Below are positions 63,102 through 64,000 of a DNA stretch of 64,000 bases, piece after piece; the first letter of the stretch is position 1, and every line of letters starts with the position of its first letter. The stretch covers positions 1-64,000 of the forward strand of contig JARICA010000017.1 in the NCBI GenBank assembly GCA_029264305.1. Reading direction: 5' to 3'. The stretch comes from Faecalimonas sp. (GTDB taxonomy: Bacteria; Bacillota; Clostridia; Lachnospirales; Lachnospiraceae). The translations under genes and the position numbers were made by a program. Below the pieces are notes generated by a model, which had not been told where the DNA came from, made no database searches, and worked only from the letters and a program-made list of their open reading frames with translations.

Positions 63102-64000
63102 TTAATTTAATTTTATATTTAAATAATTTCTTCCTGACAATGTTTTATTACAAACAACCGAAATAATAACTATAAGGCAACCCACAACAAATCCAAACCA
63201 ATCAAACCATGCTGTCAATACAAGTAAAATTAATCTCATAAACTTCAAAGCATATCCTAATTCAAAATTTGGTTGTGTATAATTGGCCACAGCAACAAAA
63301 GACATATATAACATTACTTCACTATTAAACCACCCCGACTTTACCGAAAATTCCCCCATAACAATACCTGCAATTACACTCAGAGGCGTACTCAACATAC
63401 TCGGGGTATTCATTGCTGCTAAACGCAGACCATCAATAGCAAGCTCTAGCAGCAGTAACTGATACAAAATAGGTATATTTTGTACATCTCTAATCAAAAT
63501 AAATTCAAATGTCTTCGGTAACCATTCTGGATTTTGCATAAATAAAAGAAACAGCGGAGTAACAAATACTGTAGCAACCGTAATAATCGCTCTCGATACT
63601 TTTAAATACACGTTTGTTACTGTCGGAAAATAATAATCATTTGCTTCCTCTATCATATCTAGAATTGATGTCGGTAAAATCATTGCCGAAGGGGAATTAT
63701 CTACTAAAATTACAATCTTCCCTTCTAAAAGACAAGCAGCTGCAGTATCTGGCCGTTCTGTAAATTTAAATTTAGGAAAAGGATTAAACCATTTTCTTTT
63801 AAACAACTGTTCTGCCAAACTTTGCTGATTCATTCGCAAGTCATCCACTTTCATTTTGTCTAATCTATTTGTTAAATTTTTCAAAAGTTCTTTATCCACT
63901 CTATCTTCCATATACGCAACAACTACATCTGTTCTAGAACTATCTCCAATATCCATCATTTGCATAATAAGATGTGGATCACGAATTCTTCTTCTCATTA
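63102..64000 (-). CDS. GerA-family spore germination protein, probably SpoVAF, 5' end outside the window
   Basis: 298 codons are visible, against about 490 for full-length proteins, so the N-terminus is cut by the window end; the ATG at 63998 is probably internal. The N-terminal soluble part shows RRRIRDPHLIMQMMDIGDSSRTDV and VAYMEDRVDKELL; the membrane part has NSPSAMILPTSILDMIEEANDYYFP and several helices, with LELAIDGLRLAAMNTPSMLSTPLSV and a C-terminal LSGRNYL. SpoVAF is more likely than GerXA from the RRRIRDP region, but not certain. Mother-cell or forespore expression is expected. Confidence 0.85.
   Translation of the reverse strand, partial: MRRRIRDPHLIMQMMDIGDSSRTDVVVAYMEDRVDKELLKNLTNRLDKMKVDDLRMNQQSLAEQLFKRKWFNPFPKFKFTERPDTAAACLLEGKIVILVDNSPSAMILPTSILDMIEEANDYYFPTVTNVYLKVSRAIITVATVFVTPLFLLFMQNPEWLPKTFEFILIRDVQNIPILYQLLLLELAIDGLRLAAMNTPSMLSTPLSVIAGIVMGEFSVKSGWFNSEVMLYMSFVAVANYTQPNFELGYALKFMRLILLVLTAWFDWFGFVVGCLIVIISVVCNKTLSGRNYLNIKLN

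Noticed and set aside
1-64000. CRISPR arrays, insertion sequences, attachment sites, replication origin
   Set aside because: No spaced direct repeats, transposase frames, or iteron or DnaA-box clusters were seen by eye; a computed repeat search would be needed to exclude weak ones.

Overview
The window looks like chromosome of an AT-rich, endospore-forming Clostridia member, most likely Lachnospiraceae. This is inferred from the low GC, strong AGGAGG-type ribosome binding sites, a spoIVA gene and a GerA/SpoVAF-type germination gene, the GGGtGRT protein beside its iron-sulfur scaffold-like partner, and the gene order yicC-gmk-rpoZ-rimO-pgsA. I see no insertion sequence, prophage, CRISPR array or rRNA. 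Most of the window is housekeeping DNA. About two thirds of the genes lie on the minus strand, with plus-strand genes interspersed singly or in short operons.

Layout. 1-2400: a small hypothetical gene and the GGGtGRT/scaffold pair. 2.6-6.8 kb: yicC-gmk-rpoZ-rimO-pgsA-cinA. 6.9-8.6 kb: rqcH (+). 8.7-13.6 kb: an operon of ECF sigma factor, membrane anti-sigma candidate, transglutaminase-like lipoprotein and a second lipoprotein. 13.7-17 kb: pheA, then nitroreductase-pyrB-pyrI (+). 17-18 kb: a lipoprotein. 18.2-26.3 kb: a molybdenum locus containing a three-subunit molybdenum hydroxylase, a MocA-like cytidylyltransferase, a one-domain ModE-like regulator, a BtuCDF/FecCD-type ABC importer and a THEP1-like NTPase. 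26.4-29.6 kb: RNase P RNA, rnhA, a membrane MutS-like ATPase and an HD hydrolase. 29.8-33 kb: xpt, threonine aldolase, spoIVA. 33.1-41.2 kb: a cation diffusion facilitator, gpsA-plsY-der-DUF512, a long prs, a polysaccharide deacetylase. 41.3-45.8 kb: L,D-transpeptidase-tgt-yajC and aroC. 46-50.4 kb: an XRE-cupin regulator with potA-potB-potCD. 50.4-58.5 kb: rluD, a uridine-kinase-like gene, nif3, trmK, rpoD, dnaG, dgt. 58.6-60.7 kb: an orphan gene, tRNA-Leu(AAG) and infC-rpmI-rplT with a structured leader. 60.8-64 kb: a sodium-dependent transporter, degV and the end of a spore germination gene.

Points most worth a second look. (1) The 18.2-26.3 kb locus appears to combine metal uptake, cofactor maturation, regulator and enzyme; a perfect 8-base inverted repeat lies just upstream of the importer. 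(2) The sigma/anti-sigma operon carries a lipoprotein with an intact Cys-His-Asp triad. (3) The tRNA-Leu has an A34 anticodon. (4) PotC and PotD are fused. (5) infC appears to start at AUU downstream of a folded leader. Several starts differ from the longest open frame; I moved them where a ribosome binding site decided the matter. Everything rests on reading the sequence without database searches.
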